Source: Merdibacter sp965119685
GTDB lineage: Bacteria > Bacillota_I > Bacilli_A > Erysipelotrichales > Erysipelotrichaceae
Assembly: GCA_965119685.1 (NCBI GenBank)
Contig: OZ221971.1
Location: 620,001 to 684,000, forward strand
DNA length: 64,000 nt
Reading direction: 5' to 3'
Every line of letters starts with the position of its first letter. Positions within the stretch are counted from its first letter, which is position 1. Both the position numbers and the translations under genes were made by a program. This document shows, one piece after another, positions 46,335 to 55,292 of this stretch. The notes under the pieces were generated by a model. The model had not been told where the DNA came from and made no database searches. It saw nothing but the letters and a program-made list of their open reading frames with translations.

Positions 46335-46880
46335 ATGTCACGTATCGGTAATAAAGCGATTACCATTCCAGCCGGCGTAGAGGTAACGGTCGCTGCTGGC
46401 AATGAGGTGACTGTCAAGGGACCGAAGGGTTCCCTGACGCGTCAGTTTTCCCCGGTTTTAGGGATTCAGGTAGAGGAAAACGTATGCACCGTTACCCGTC
46501 CAAACGATGAAAAGCACACCAAGCAGCTGCATGGAACGACCCGTGCGCTGATCCACAACATGGTGGTCGGCGTCAGCGAGGGCTTCAAGAAGGAGCTGCA
46601 GCTCGTCGGTATCGGTTTCCGTTCGCAGGTGAGCGGCAAGAAGCTGGTACTCAACGTCGGTTATTCTCACCCGGTAGAGTTCGATATTGTAGATGGCATC
46701 GAGGTCAAGTGCACTTCGGCAACGGACATCGAGATCAGCGGTATCGACAAGCAGCTCGTCGGTGAATATGCAGCAAACGTTCGCGCAAGCCGCAAGCCGG
46801 AGCCTTACAAGGGCAAGGGTGTTCGTTACAAGGATGAGCACATCCGCCGCAAGGAAGGCAAGACGGCCGGTAAGAAGTAG
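46335..46880 (+). CDS. rplF: 50S ribosomal protein L6
   Basis: 181 residues. MSRIGNKAITIPAGVEV and the C-terminal RKPEPYKGKGVRYKDEHI are conserved. Lies near the sarcin-ricin loop where GTPase factors bind. Confidence 0.97.
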   Translation: MSRIGNKAITIPAGVEVTVAAGNEVTVKGPKGSLTRQFSPVLGIQVEENVCTVTRPNDEKHTKQLHGTTRALIHNMVVGVSEGFKKELQLVGIGFRSQVSGKKLVLNVGYSHPVEFDIVDGIEVKCTSATDIEISGIDKQLVGEYAANVRASRKPEPYKGKGVRYKDEHIRRKEGKTAGKK

Positions 46881-46901
46881 TGGGAAAGGAGAATATGTAC
46901 T

Positions 46902-47258
46902 ATGCTTAAGAAAGTATCTAGAAATGATGAAAGACTGCGTCGTCATGTACGCGTGCGTAGAAAGATCAGTGGTACACCGGAATGCCCACGCTTGAACGTA
47001 TTTCGCTCTAATGCGCATATCCATGTGCAGATTATTGACGATGTCAACGGCAACACGTTGGTATCCGCCAGCAGCGTTGAGCTGAAGTTGGCCAACGGCG
47101 GCAACATCGAAGCTGCGAAGACGGTCGGAAAGACGATCGCTGAGCGCGCTTTGGAAAAGAATATCACCAATGTGGTATTTGACCGCGGCGGATATATTTA
47201 CACGGGACGTGTAAAAGCAGTAGCTGAGGCGGCCAGAGAAGCCGGCCTGAAATTTTAA
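46902..47258 (+). CDS. rplR: 50S ribosomal protein L18
   Basis: 118 residues. RRHVRVRRKISGTPECPRL and VVFDRGGYIYTGRVKAVAEA are typical. Binds 5S rRNA together with L5. Confidence 0.97.
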   Translation: MLKKVSRNDERLRRHVRVRRKISGTPECPRLNVFRSNAHIHVQIIDDVNGNTLVSASSVELKLANGGNIEAAKTVGKTIAERALEKNITNVVFDRGGYIYTGRVKAVAEAAREAGLKF

Positions 47259-47272
47259 GGGAGGTCATGCGA

Positions 47273-47785
47273 ATGGAACGCAAACCAAGAAGAGATCGTG
47301 ATCGCGAAAAAGAATTTGAGACACGTGTCGTAACGATCAACCGTGTAACCAAGGTAGTTAAGGGTGGACGCCGTTTCCGCTTCGCTGCGCTTGTTGTCAT
47401 CGGTGATAAGAAAGGACGCGTCGGTTTTGGTACCGGCAAGGCAAACGAGGTTCCTGATGCTATCCGCAAGGCGGAGGAGGACGCTAAGAAAAACCTGTTC
47501 CGCGTACCGATCATCCAGACGACGATTCCTCATGAGGTAACCGGTGTATATGGTGCAGGCGAGGTATTCCTGCGTCCGGCCGGAGAAGGTACCGGCGTAA
47601 TCGCCGGCGGTGCCGTACGCGCCGTCTTGGAGCTGGCCGGCATCAGCGACATCCTCTCCAAGTGCATTGGCAGCCGCACGCCGATCAACATGGTCCGCGC
47701 TACGGTCAATGCGCTGCAGAGCTTGAAAACAGTAGAGGACATTGCTCGCCTTCGTGGTAAAAAACCAGAAGAAATTCGCGGTTAA
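47273..47785 (+). CDS. rpsE: 30S ribosomal protein S5
   Basis: 170 residues from ATG 47273 (MERKPRRDRDREKEFE), eight bases after GAGG; ATG 47267 is only two bases from it. RVTKVVKGGRRFRFAALVV and GKGNEVP-like GTGKANEVPDAIRKA are S5 signatures. In most Firmicutes rpmD (L30) follows; here rplO follows after 14 bases, so L30 is missing. Confidence 0.97.
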   Translation: MERKPRRDRDREKEFETRVVTINRVTKVVKGGRRFRFAALVVIGDKKGRVGFGTGKANEVPDAIRKAEEDAKKNLFRVPIIQTTIPHEVTGVYGAGEVFLRPAGEGTGVIAGGAVRAVLELAGISDILSKCIGSRTPINMVRATVNALQSLKTVEDIARLRGKKPEEIRG

Positions 47786-47799
47786 CAGGAGGACTGAAG

Positions 47800-48240
47800 A
47801 TGAAACTACATGAATTGAAATATACGGAAGGTTCACGTCAGAGCCGCAATCGCGTCGGCCGTGGACAGGCCAGCGGAAACGGTAAGACCGCAGGCCGCGG
47901 CCAGAAAGGTCAGAAGGCAAGAAGCGGCGGAGGCGTTCGTCTGGGCTTTGAGGGTGGTCAGACACCGCTCGCAAGACGTTTGCCAAAGCGCGGCTTCACA
48001 AATTTCAATCGCAAGGAATATGCGATCGTCAACTTGGAAGCACTGAATCGTTTTGAGGATGGCAGCGAGGTAACGCCGGAGCTGCTTATCGAAAGCGGTT
48101 TGGTGAAGAAAGAGCTGTGCGGCATCAAAATCCTCGGAGAGGGTGAGCTGGAGAAGAAGCTGACGGTAAAGGCAAACAAATTCTCCAAGAGTGCGGTTGC
48201 AGCAATCGAGAATGCAGGCGGCAAAGCAGAGGTAATCTAA
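47800..48240 (+). CDS. rplO: 50S ribosomal protein L15
   Basis: 146 residues. GSRQSRNRVGRGQASGNGKT and GGVRLGFEGGQTPLARRLPK are conserved. It directly follows rpsE and is one base before secY. Confidence 0.97.
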   Translation: MKLHELKYTEGSRQSRNRVGRGQASGNGKTAGRGQKGQKARSGGGVRLGFEGGQTPLARRLPKRGFTNFNRKEYAIVNLEALNRFEDGSEVTPELLIESGLVKKELCGIKILGEGELEKKLTVKANKFSKSAVAAIENAGGKAEVI

Positions 48241-48241
48241 C

Positions 48242-49531
48242 ATGTTTGCCAAGTTTACCGCAATGCTGAAGAATAAGGACATCCGCAAGCGTATTCTCTT
48301 TACGCTGCTGGTGCTCTTCATCTTCCGCTTTGGAGCGGCAATCACCGTTCCGGGGGTAAATACGTCAGATTTAGTGCAGGGAATAGGTGACAACACCCTA
48401 TTCGCTATGATAAGCTTATTAGGAGGTGGAGGACTGGAGCAGTTCTCTATCTTCGCGCTTGGTGTAACGCCGTATATCACTGCATCCATCATCATCCAGC
48501 TGCTTTCCATGGATGTCATTCCGCCTTTGGCTGAATTAGCCAAGAGCGGAGCGAAAGGAAAGAAGCAGCTGGACCGCTATACGCGTTATCTCGCGGTCGT
48601 GCTGGGCTTCGTTCAGGCGTCGTTTCTGGTATGGGGACTCTCCAATCAGTATGCGACTTTGATCGATGGCGGAGCTACGATGTCCAAGATTCTCTATATC
48701 GCGACGATCTTCACCGCCGGCAGCATGTTCCTGCTGTGGCTGGGAGATCGCATCTCGCTGAAGGGAATCGGCAACGGTGTGTCGATCATCATCTTTGCCG
48801 GCATCGTCGGGCGTCTGCCAAACCAGATCTCCACGACTTGGATGACGTTAGTAGGCAGTGAGGGCAGTGCCGCATTCGGCGGTATTCTGAGCTTTGCCCT
48901 TTACATCTTGTGCTATCTGCTGATTATCGTGTTTGTCGTGTTCATGAACCTTGCCGAGCGCAAGATCCCGATTCAGTACACCTCCAGCACGATCACAAAC
49001 CGTCGCAAGGATATGACCTATCTGCCGCTGAAGATCAATTCCGCGAGCGTGATTCCGGTCATCTTTGCCAATGCGATCATGATGGCGCCGATCCAGATCG
49101 CCAGCTTTTTCCCAAGCAACGGCTTCATTCAGGGAATGAACTATTTCTTGGGTATGCAAAACGGCTGGAGTTTGTGTATCTATGTCGTATTGATTATCCT
49201 TTTTACATTCTTCTACACAAAGCTGCAGATCGATCCTGCTAAAATTGCAGAGAATCTGGGAAAATCCGGAACGTACATCCCGGGAATCCGCCCGGGCAAT
49301 GAGACGAAGGAATACGTGAATAAGGTGTTATGCCGCATCACGGTCCTCGGGTCGATCGCTCTTGCCTTCATCGCCGTGCTGCCGCACGCGCTACCGATGT
49401 TTACAGATTTGCCAAGCTCAATGGCGCTTGGCGGAACGGGAATCATCATCGTCGTCGGCGTCGCGCTGGAGACGGTCAAGCAGCTGGAAGGACAGATGAC
49501 ACAGAAGTCCTACAAGCGTTTCTTTGAGTAA
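48242..49531 (+). CDS. secY: Protein translocase subunit SecY
   Basis: 429 residues with ten TM segments. FRFGAAITVPGVNTSDL, GVTPYITASIIIQLLSMDVIP and the cytosolic loop SSTITNRRKDMTYLPLKIN-type region are typical. It forms the membrane channel with SecE/SecG. Its place between rplO and adk is the standard spc arrangement. Confidence 0.98.
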   Translation: MFAKFTAMLKNKDIRKRILFTLLVLFIFRFGAAITVPGVNTSDLVQGIGDNTLFAMISLLGGGGLEQFSIFALGVTPYITASIIIQLLSMDVIPPLAELAKSGAKGKKQLDRYTRYLAVVLGFVQASFLVWGLSNQYATLIDGGATMSKILYIATIFTAGSMFLLWLGDRISLKGIGNGVSIIIFAGIVGRLPNQISTTWMTLVGSEGSAAFGGILSFALYILCYLLIIVFVVFMNLAERKIPIQYTSSTITNRRKDMTYLPLKINSASVIPVIFANAIMMAPIQIASFFPSNGFIQGMNYFLGMQNGWSLCIYVVLIILFTFFYTKLQIDPAKIAENLGKSGTYIPGIRPGNETKEYVNKVLCRITVLGSIALAFIAVLPHALPMFTDLPSSMALGGTGIIIVVGVALETVKQLEGQMTQKSYKRFFE

Positions 49532-49552
49532 GCAGAGAAGAAGGTGGAACAA

Positions 49553-50209
49553 GTGAATATTTTGATTATGGGCGGACCGGGCGCCGGCAAGGGCACCATG
49601 TCTGCAAAGATCACAGCGAAGTACAACGTAAACCATATTTCTACCGGCGATATCTTCCGCAGCGAAATCAGTAATCAGACGGAGCTGGGAATGTTAGCCA
49701 AGAGCTATATGGACAAGGGGCTGTTAGTGCCTGATGAAGTGGTGAACCGCATGGTGAAGAGCTACCTGGAGCATCTGGAAGATCCCAAGGATGGATTTTT
49801 GTTAGACGGTTATCCGCGTACGCTGGAGCAGGCACTGGCATTTAACGAGCTGAGCGAGGGGACGGCGCTCGCCATCGACAAGGTGATTGCGATGGAGCTG
49901 GACTTCTCCGTTTTAGCGGGGCGCATCACAGGGCGTCGCTTATGCAAAAACTGTGGAGAGATCTACCATCTGGTGACGAAGGCGCCGAAGCAGGAAGGTG
50001 TCTGCGACGTCTGCGGTGGAGAGCTCTATCAGCGTAAGGATGATACGGAGGAGAGTCTGCGCGTTCGTTTGGACGAGTACACCAAGCAGACACAGCCGGT
50101 ATTGGATTACTATGACCAAAAGGGTCTGGTAAGCCACATCAACGCTGACCAGCCGATCGAAGATGTTTGGCAGGATGTGCAGGCTGCATTAGAGACGGGG
50201 GACGAATGA
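49553..50209 (+). CDS. adk: Adenylate kinase
   Basis: 218 residues. I chose GTG 49553 (MNILIMGGPGAGKGTMSAKI) over GTG 49544, because AAGGTGG lies just upstream of it and family starts agree. P-loop GGPGAGKGT, NMP site STGDIFR and DGYPRTLEQA are present. The LID carries a zinc ribbon, CKNC and CDVC, the Gram-positive form. Makes ADP from AMP and ATP. Its stop overlaps the map start (ATGA). Confidence 0.97.
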   Translation: MNILIMGGPGAGKGTMSAKITAKYNVNHISTGDIFRSEISNQTELGMLAKSYMDKGLLVPDEVVNRMVKSYLEHLEDPKDGFLLDGYPRTLEQALAFNELSEGTALAIDKVIAMELDFSVLAGRITGRRLCKNCGEIYHLVTKAPKQEGVCDVCGGELYQRKDDTEESLRVRLDEYTKQTQPVLDYYDQKGLVSHINADQPIEDVWQDVQAALETGDE

Positions 50210-50979
50210 TCCATCTCAAGAGTGCAGAAGAGCTGGCATACATGCGGACAGCCGGCCGCATCGTAGCGCTTGCGCATGAGGCGGTCAAAAAGAACCTCAA
50301 ACCGGGCATCACGAGCAAAGCGCTCAGCGACCTGTGTGAGAGGGTCATTGTGGAAGCGGGGGCCACGCCGTCCTTTAAAGGATTGTATGGGTTCCCTGCG
50401 GCTGCATGTATCAGCGTCAATTCCCTGCTGGTACACGGTATCCCTGATGATACCGTACTGCGCAAGGGAGACATTGTTTCAGTCGATATTGGTGCCTGTT
50501 ATCAGGGTTACCATGGAGATTCCGCGTGGACGTATGCCGTCGATGAGGCCGATGAGGCCGATGAAGCGCTGATGCGGGTGACGCATGATGCGCTCTTTGA
50601 GGGTTTAAAGTATGCGAAGGCGGGGAATCGTTTAACTGATATATCCCACGCGATCGGAGAGTATGTGTTCGCGCACGGCTACTCGATTCCAAGGGATTAT
50701 ACAGGACATGGCGTCGGACGAAGTGTTCACGAGGATCCGGCGGTTCCGAATTTCGGTCCTGCAGGTCACGGCGTACGCTTAAAGCCGGGGATGACGATTG
50801 CTGTTGAACCGATGGTGATCGCAGGACGACCACAGACGAGCGTATTGAAGGATGGCTGGGGTGTTGTTACCAGAGACGGCAGCAAGACCGCCCATTATGA
50901 GCATACGATCGCAATTACAAACGATGGGTATGAGATACTCACTACACTGACAAAGGAGGAACGTCCAGAGAATGGGTAA
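50206..50979 (+). CDS. map: Methionine aminopeptidase type I
   Basis: 257 residues from ATG 50206 (MIHLKSAEELAYMRTAGRIV). Metal ligands: VSVDIGACYQGYHGD (two Asp), TGHGVGRSVHEDP (His) and IAVEPMV (Glu), with a final Glu in AHYEHTIAIT. Removes N-terminal Met from new proteins. A short in-frame DEADEADEA triplet repeat sits after residue 118. Overlaps adk by four bases and infA by eight. Confidence 0.97.
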   Translation: MIHLKSAEELAYMRTAGRIVALAHEAVKKNLKPGITSKALSDLCERVIVEAGATPSFKGLYGFPAAACISVNSLLVHGIPDDTVLRKGDIVSVDIGACYQGYHGDSAWTYAVDEADEADEALMRVTHDALFEGLKYAKAGNRLTDISHAIGEYVFAHGYSIPRDYTGHGVGRSVHEDPAVPNFGPAGHGVRLKPGMTIAVEPMVIAGRPQTSVLKDGWGVVTRDGSKTAHYEHTIAITNDGYEILTTLTKEERPENG

Positions 50980-51190
50980 ACAAGACGTGATCGAGATCGA
51001 CGGCGAAGTCGTCGATACACTGCCAAACGCAATGTTCAAGGTGAGATTGGCGAACGGACACGAAATTCTGGCTCACGTTTCCGGTAAAATCCGCATGCAT
51101 TACATCCGCATTTTACCGGGGGATCGTGTAACCGTTGAAATCTCGCCATATGATTTAACACGTGGGCGCATTACATTCCGACATAAATAG
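50972..51190 (+). CDS. infA: Translation initiation factor IF-1
   Basis: 72 residues, exact length. VIEIDGEVVDTLPNAMFKV and GHEILAHVSGKIRMHYIRIL are the OB-fold signature. Starts inside the map gene, so the two are translationally coupled. Confidence 0.98.
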   Translation: MGKQDVIEIDGEVVDTLPNAMFKVRLANGHEILAHVSGKIRMHYIRILPGDRVTVEISPYDLTRGRITFRHK

Positions 51191-51214
51191 TCGTGAATAC
51201 AAGGAGGAAGACAA

Positions 51215-51331
51215 ATGAAAGTAAGACCATCTGTCAAACCAATCTGCGACAAGTGCCGCGTTATCAAGCGCAAGGGTCGCGTAATGGTTATTTGTGAAAA
51301 TCCAAAGCATAAGCAGAGACAAGGAAACTAA
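51215..51331 (+). CDS. rpmJ: 50S ribosomal protein L36
   Basis: 38 residues, MKVRPSVKPICDKCRVIKRK then GRVMVICENPKHKQRQGN. The zinc-binding Cys/Cys/Cys/His set (CDKC ... CENPKH) makes it the C+ form. AAGGAGG eight bases upstream. Too short for standard gene-length cut-offs. Confidence 0.97.
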   Translation: MKVRPSVKPICDKCRVIKRKGRVMVICENPKHKQRQGN

Positions 51332-51348
51332 TGGAGGTATAAACCAAT

Positions 51349-51714
51349 ATGGCTCGTATTGCAGGAGTAGATATTCCACGCGACAAGCGTGTCGTAGTAT
51401 CTTTAACTTATATTTATGGCATCGGTCGTCCGACTGCTGAACAGATCTTGGCAAAGACCGGCATCAGCGAGGATATCCGCGTCAAGGATCTCAGCGACGA
51501 TCAGGTCAACGCAATCCGTAAAGAGGTAGACGCAATCAAGGTTGAGGGCGATCTGCGCCGTGAGGTTGCATTGAACATCAAGCGTCTGATGGAGATCGGC
51601 TGCTACCGCGGTATCCGTCACCGTAAGGGATTACCGGTACGCGGACAGCGCACCAAGACAAATGCTCGCACGCGTAAGGGACCTAGCCGTACGGTAGCGA
51701 ACAAGAAGAAGTAG
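51349..51714 (+). CDS. rpsM: 30S ribosomal protein S13
   Basis: 121 residues. MARIAGVDIPRDKRVVVSLT and the C-terminal RHRKGLPVRGQRTKTNARTR are diagnostic. Sits on the 30S head contacting the P-site tRNA. First of the alpha-operon ribosomal genes. Confidence 0.98.
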   Translation: MARIAGVDIPRDKRVVVSLTYIYGIGRPTAEQILAKTGISEDIRVKDLSDDQVNAIRKEVDAIKVEGDLRREVALNIKRLMEIGCYRGIRHRKGLPVRGQRTKTNARTRKGPSRTVANKKK

Positions 51715-51736
51715 GACGACATAGGAGGAAGTAAGT

Positions 51737-52132
51737 ATGGCAAAGAATACAAAGACCACATCCCGCAAGCGTCGTGTTCGCAAGAATATCGCCCGCGGAT
51801 GTGCACATATTCATTCAACATTCAATAATACCATCGTTACGATCACAGATGAGAGCGGAAACGCAGTCGCATGGTCCAGCGCCGGTGCGCTTGGCTTCAA
51901 GGGCTCCCGTAAATCCACTCCATACGCTGCGCAGATGGCCGGTGAGGCTGCCGGCAAGGCTGCGATCGACAATGGTATGAAGCAGGTATCCGTCAACGTA
52001 AAGGGACCGGGTCCGGGACGTGAGGCTGCCGTTCGTGCGCTTCAGGTTGCAGGACTTGAGATCACGATGATCAACGACGTAACACCGATCCCGCATAACG
52101 GATGTCGTCCACCAAAACGACCACGTGGTTAA
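51737..52132 (+). CDS. rpsK: 30S ribosomal protein S11
   Basis: 131 residues. GCAHIHSTFNNTIVTITDES and the C-terminal TPIPHNGCRPPKRPR are typical, including the conserved Asn-Gly. Forms part of the mRNA exit platform. Confidence 0.98.
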   Translation: MAKNTKTTSRKRRVRKNIARGCAHIHSTFNNTIVTITDESGNAVAWSSAGALGFKGSRKSTPYAAQMAGEAAGKAAIDNGMKQVSVNVKGPGPGREAAVRALQVAGLEITMINDVTPIPHNGCRPPKRPRG

Positions 52133-52157
52133 TGAACCTTAGCTGAGGAGGTATTGT

Positions 52158-53117
52158 ATGCAAAAATTCGAACGTGCAAATTTTGAAGTGAAGGAATACG
52201 TAGAATCTGAACACTACGGAAAGTTCGTATTTGAACCGCTGGAGCGCGGTTTCGGTACGACCATCGGTAACGCACTAAGACGTGTTTTGCTCTCCTCTTT
52301 ACCGGGAGCTGCCGTTTTTGCAATCAAAATGGATGGTGTCTACCATGAGTTCACAGCAATCCCGGGGGTTGTTGAAGATGTGACAGCAATCATTTTGAAC
52401 ATCAAAAAGCTGATCCTCAAAATTCAGGACGATGAGGTATATACCCTGCGCATCTCCAAGCGCGGTCCTGGAGAGGTGACAGGCGCAGACATCATCTGTC
52501 CGGAAGGCGTAGAGATCCTGAGCAAGGATCAGTACATCTGCACGCTGGAGGAAGACGGCGTTCTCGAAATGGAACTGCAGGCCCGTGTTGGCCGCGGTTA
52601 TGTAAGCGCTGATGCAAACAAATCACTGTATCAGACACAGAACCAGCCGCTGGGAACCATCTATACAGATGCGATCTATACACCGGTGGAAAAGGTTTCC
52701 TATCTTGCTGAGCCGACACGTGTCGGACAGAATGCAAAATATGACAAGGTCACGCTGGAGATTACGACCGACGGTTCGATCACTCCGGCAGAGTCCGTCG
52801 CATGGGCCGCTAAGATTTTGATCGATCACTTAGAGATCCTGACGAGCGTTCATGAGCAGATCAACGATATGGAGTCGATCATGAAGGAAGCGCAGGGCGA
52901 GGTACAAAACAAGGGACTTGTCATGATGATTGAGGACCTGGACTTATCCGTTCGTTCCTATAACTGCTTGAAGCGTGCCGGCATTCAGACGGTGGAAGAG
53001 CTGACGCAGAAGACAGAGGATGAAATGATGCGGGTTCGTAACCTTGGCAAGAAATCACTGAAGGAAGTCAAAGATAAGATCTATGAACTGGGTCTTAGCT
53101 TTAAATCTTATGAATAG
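52158..53117 (+). CDS. rpoA: DNA-directed RNA polymerase alpha subunit
   Basis: 319 residues. The N-terminal assembly domain shows FEPLERGFGTTIGNALRRVL. The C-terminal domain (about 250-315) has VRSYNCLKRAGIQTVEEL and MRVRNLGKKSLKEVKDKI, which bind UP elements and activators. GAGGAGG upstream. S13-S11-alpha-L17 order is standard except that rpsD (S4) is not in the cluster, as usual in Firmicutes. Confidence 0.98.
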   Translation: MQKFERANFEVKEYVESEHYGKFVFEPLERGFGTTIGNALRRVLLSSLPGAAVFAIKMDGVYHEFTAIPGVVEDVTAIILNIKKLILKIQDDEVYTLRISKRGPGEVTGADIICPEGVEILSKDQYICTLEEDGVLEMELQARVGRGYVSADANKSLYQTQNQPLGTIYTDAIYTPVEKVSYLAEPTRVGQNAKYDKVTLEITTDGSITPAESVAWAAKILIDHLEILTSVHEQINDMESIMKEAQGEVQNKGLVMMIEDLDLSVRSYNCLKRAGIQTVEELTQKTEDEMMRVRNLGKKSLKEVKDKIYELGLSFKSYE

Positions 53118-53140
53118 GGCTGAAGGAGGTTAACTACCAA

Positions 53141-53506
53141 ATGTGGAATCGTAAATTAGGACGTACTGCCGATCATCGTAAGGCGTTGTTTCGCAACATG
53201 GTCACTTCTCTGATTGAGGCAGAACAGATAGAGACAACTGAAATGAAGGCAAAAGAGCTGAGCAGCGTCATGGACGAGCTGGTGACGTTAGCAAAGCGCG
53301 GCGATCTGCATGCACGCCGTCAGGCTGCTGCCTACGTTCGCAATGTCGTTGTGGATGAGGAGAGCGGACAGACTGCATTGCAGAAGCTGTTCAGCGACAT
53401 CGCTCCGAAGTATGCGGACCGCAAGGGCGGTTATACGCGTGTAATCAAGACGCGTGTTCGCCGCGGTGATGCGGCGCCGATGGCGATCGTTGAGTTTGTT
53501 AAGTAA
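53141..53506 (+). CDS. rplQ: 50S ribosomal protein L17
   Basis: 121 residues. NRKLGRTADHRKALFRNMVT is the family signature and GGYTRVIKTRVRRGDAAPMA the conserved C-terminus. Last gene of the ribosomal supercluster, followed by a strong terminator. Confidence 0.98.
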   Translation: MWNRKLGRTADHRKALFRNMVTSLIEAEQIETTEMKAKELSSVMDELVTLAKRGDLHARRQAAAYVRNVVVDEESGQTALQKLFSDIAPKYADRKGGYTRVIKTRVRRGDAAPMAIVEFVK

Positions 53507-53520
53507 GCAAACAGAGAAAG

Positions 53521-53544
53521 AAGGGCACAGGCTGCCCTTTTTTT
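53521..53544 (+). terminator. Terminator of the ribosomal protein cluster
   Basis: AAGGGCA (53521-53527), loop CAGGC, TGCCCTT (53533-53539), then a T-run. Confidence 0.93.
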
Positions 53545-53893
53545 CATGATGTGCAAGAGAGGGCGAATGAGAGCAAGGCACGACAGCTAGTGTGTTGCTG
53601 GGAAATACCTGATTCCTTATGCACGCGGATGATAAAGAGAGGGGTGGCAAAGAGGGGAGGTACGCACTGTAGAGAGATGTTTCCAGCGATCATCAAAAAA
53701 TAAGCGGGTAGGATGTTTTGCAAGGCGTTTGGCGCCTCGATGCAGCGTTTCATTTGGAATAGATCAGGCAAAGATTCCAGAAAGGAGAATGCTTACAGCA
53801 AGGAAAATACGAAATCCCTGATGGAGAGAGGAAGGGAAAAGGATTGCTGCTGTAGGAATGGGGTATGCCCTACTATGGAAGCAGAAGCGTTTA
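53545..53893. other. Intergenic region without a recognised gene
   Basis: About 350 bases with short frames lacking ribosome sites. I see no RNA gene or repeat. Confidence 0.5.
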
Positions 53894-53902
53894 TGATATA
53901 CT
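53894..53902 (+). promoter_or_regulatory. Extended -10 promoter for the methyltransferase
   Basis: TGA followed by TATACT (53897-53902), about 49 bases before the ATG at 53951. Confidence 0.55.
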
Positions 53903-53950
53903 GATGAGGAAAAATGACCGGGACGCCGGTGAGGAAAAGAGGAGAATGAG

Positions 53951-54529
53951 ATGGATTTGATACAGGAGATGGAGTGCTACGCAAGCGAGCATCACATACC
54001 GATTATGGAGAAGGAAGGCATGGAGTTTCTGTTATCCTTTCTGCGCGAGCATCAATGCCGGCGCATCCTGGAGATCGGCACTGCGATCGGCTATTCAGCG
54101 ATTCGCATGGCATTGGTGGATGAAGCAATACAGATTGACACGATCGAGCGGGATGAAGAACGCTATCAGATGGCAGTGCACAACATCGAGAGAGCCGGGT
54201 TATCCGATCGCATTCACATCCAGCTGGCAGATGCGCTGGAAGCAAGCGTGGAAGGAGTGTATGACTTCATCTTTATCGACGCCGCAAAGGCACAGTATAT
54301 CCGCTTCTTTGAACGTTACACGCCACAGCTAGCCGTCGGCGGTTATGTGCTTTCCGATAACCTCGGGTTTCATGGGATGGTAAATGGCGAGGTGGAGCCG
54401 CAGACCCGCGCGCTGCGAGCGCTCGTGCGCAAGCTTCGCCGCTATATCGAGTATCTTCAGGAACACCCCGGTTACGAGACACTGTTTTATCCGGCGGGCG
54501 ATGGCATTGCCGTTTCTAAAAAAAGATAA
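53951..54529 (+). CDS. SAM-dependent O-methyltransferase (TrmR/YrrM-like)
   Basis: 192 residues. The SAM site is ILEIGTAIGYSAIRMAL, followed by IERDEERYQMAVHNIE. Metal/catalytic Asp is in YDFIFIDAAKAQYIRFF, then VLSDNLGFHG. This matches the class of TrmR (YrrM), which methylates 5-hydroxyuridine in tRNA anticodons (family knowledge); catechol-type methyltransferases are the alternative. A translation-linked role fits the neighbourhood. Starts with a GAGGAGAATGAG region upstream. Confidence 0.82.
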   Translation: MDLIQEMECYASEHHIPIMEKEGMEFLLSFLREHQCRRILEIGTAIGYSAIRMALVDEAIQIDTIERDEERYQMAVHNIERAGLSDRIHIQLADALEASVEGVYDFIFIDAAKAQYIRFFERYTPQLAVGGYVLSDNLGFHGMVNGEVEPQTRALRALVRKLRRYIEYLQEHPGYETLFYPAGDGIAVSKKR

Positions 54530-54591
54530 ATCACACGCATTATTGCATGGAAGTGTGTTACAATAAGATTAACGATGAGGAGGTCATGCGT

Positions 54592-55167
54592 ATGAAGCTG
54601 TCAAAAGTAATTCCGTTTATTGCGGCTGCCGGCGGCGCTGCGGCTTTTGCGGTATATAAACTGCGAAAGGATAAAAAAGAGATCATAAAGCTGGATGAGG
54701 GACTGCTGCTGGATGAGGAAGGCGAAACCTTTGACGATATGCACATCGATGAGGTGAAGGCACCTGATGCCGCTGAGGTCGATGTGGATATTCCGGCATT
54801 TCAGGAAGAGGAGGAAGCGAATGCACAACCCCCCTTTGTGATGGATGAGGAGACAAAGGAAAAGATCAAAAAGAACGTAACGGATGCGATCAGTGCTCTC
54901 AGCGCTGTCGGCGATGTTCATGGGGCAGAGCGTCCGATTGAGCATCAGATGTCCTTTGCGGATGAAAGTGCATTAGCCGCTTTTAAAGAGACGATCATTA
55001 AACGCGGCTATGTCGTCACCAAGGGTGAAAATCCAAAGGTGGCGGTCGTCATGCACATCGCACCGGCAGATGAGAAGATCATGCTGGATCACGTTCTCTA
55101 TCTCTATGAAGAGACCAAGAAGCATAATGGCACCTACGAGGGATGGCACTGCGATCCGGTCTATTAA
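54592..55167 (+). CDS. RraB-like protein with N-terminal membrane segment
   Basis: 191 residues from ATG 54592 (MKLSKVIPFIAAAGGAAAFA), with GGAGG upstream; ATG 54586 is too close. Residues 5-22 form a TM or signal segment. An acidic linker follows (to about 90). The C-terminal 75 residues (FADESALAAFKETIIKRGYV ... YEGWHCDPVY) resemble the ribonuclease E inhibitor RraB fold with its late Gly-Trp. Firmicutes usually lack RNase E, so the function is uncertain. A terminator follows. Confidence 0.6.
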   Translation: MKLSKVIPFIAAAGGAAAFAVYKLRKDKKEIIKLDEGLLLDEEGETFDDMHIDEVKAPDAAEVDVDIPAFQEEEEANAQPPFVMDEETKEKIKKNVTDAISALSAVGDVHGAERPIEHQMSFADESALAAFKETIIKRGYVVTKGENPKVAVVMHIAPADEKIMLDHVLYLYEETKKHNGTYEGWHCDPVY

Positions 55168-55186
55168 AATCAAACGGCAAATCAAG

Positions 55187-55213
55187 AGGTATCTGCGCGT
55201 CAGATGCCTTTTT
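55187..55213 (+). terminator. Terminator before the ecf operon
   Basis: AGGTATCTG (55187-55195), loop CGCGT, CAGATGCCT (55201-55209, one G-T pair), then T5. Confidence 0.88.
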
Positions 55214-55218
55214 CTTAT

Positions 55219-55247
55219 TTGTTTTCCCCATGTTCGTGGTGTATAAT
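55219..55247 (+). promoter_or_regulatory. ecf operon promoter
   Basis: TTGTTT (55219-55224), 17-base spacer, TATAAT (55242-55247). It is 46 bases upstream of the GTG start of ecfA1. Confidence 0.65.
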
Positions 55248-55292
55248 AAAACAGTTGAATATTTCACACAATCGAATGTTGAGGTGATTTCA

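Noticed and set aside
50535..50570. Short in-frame triplet repeat in map (DEADEADEA)
   Set aside because: Only three units inside an intact gene; unlikely to be more than a surface-loop variation.
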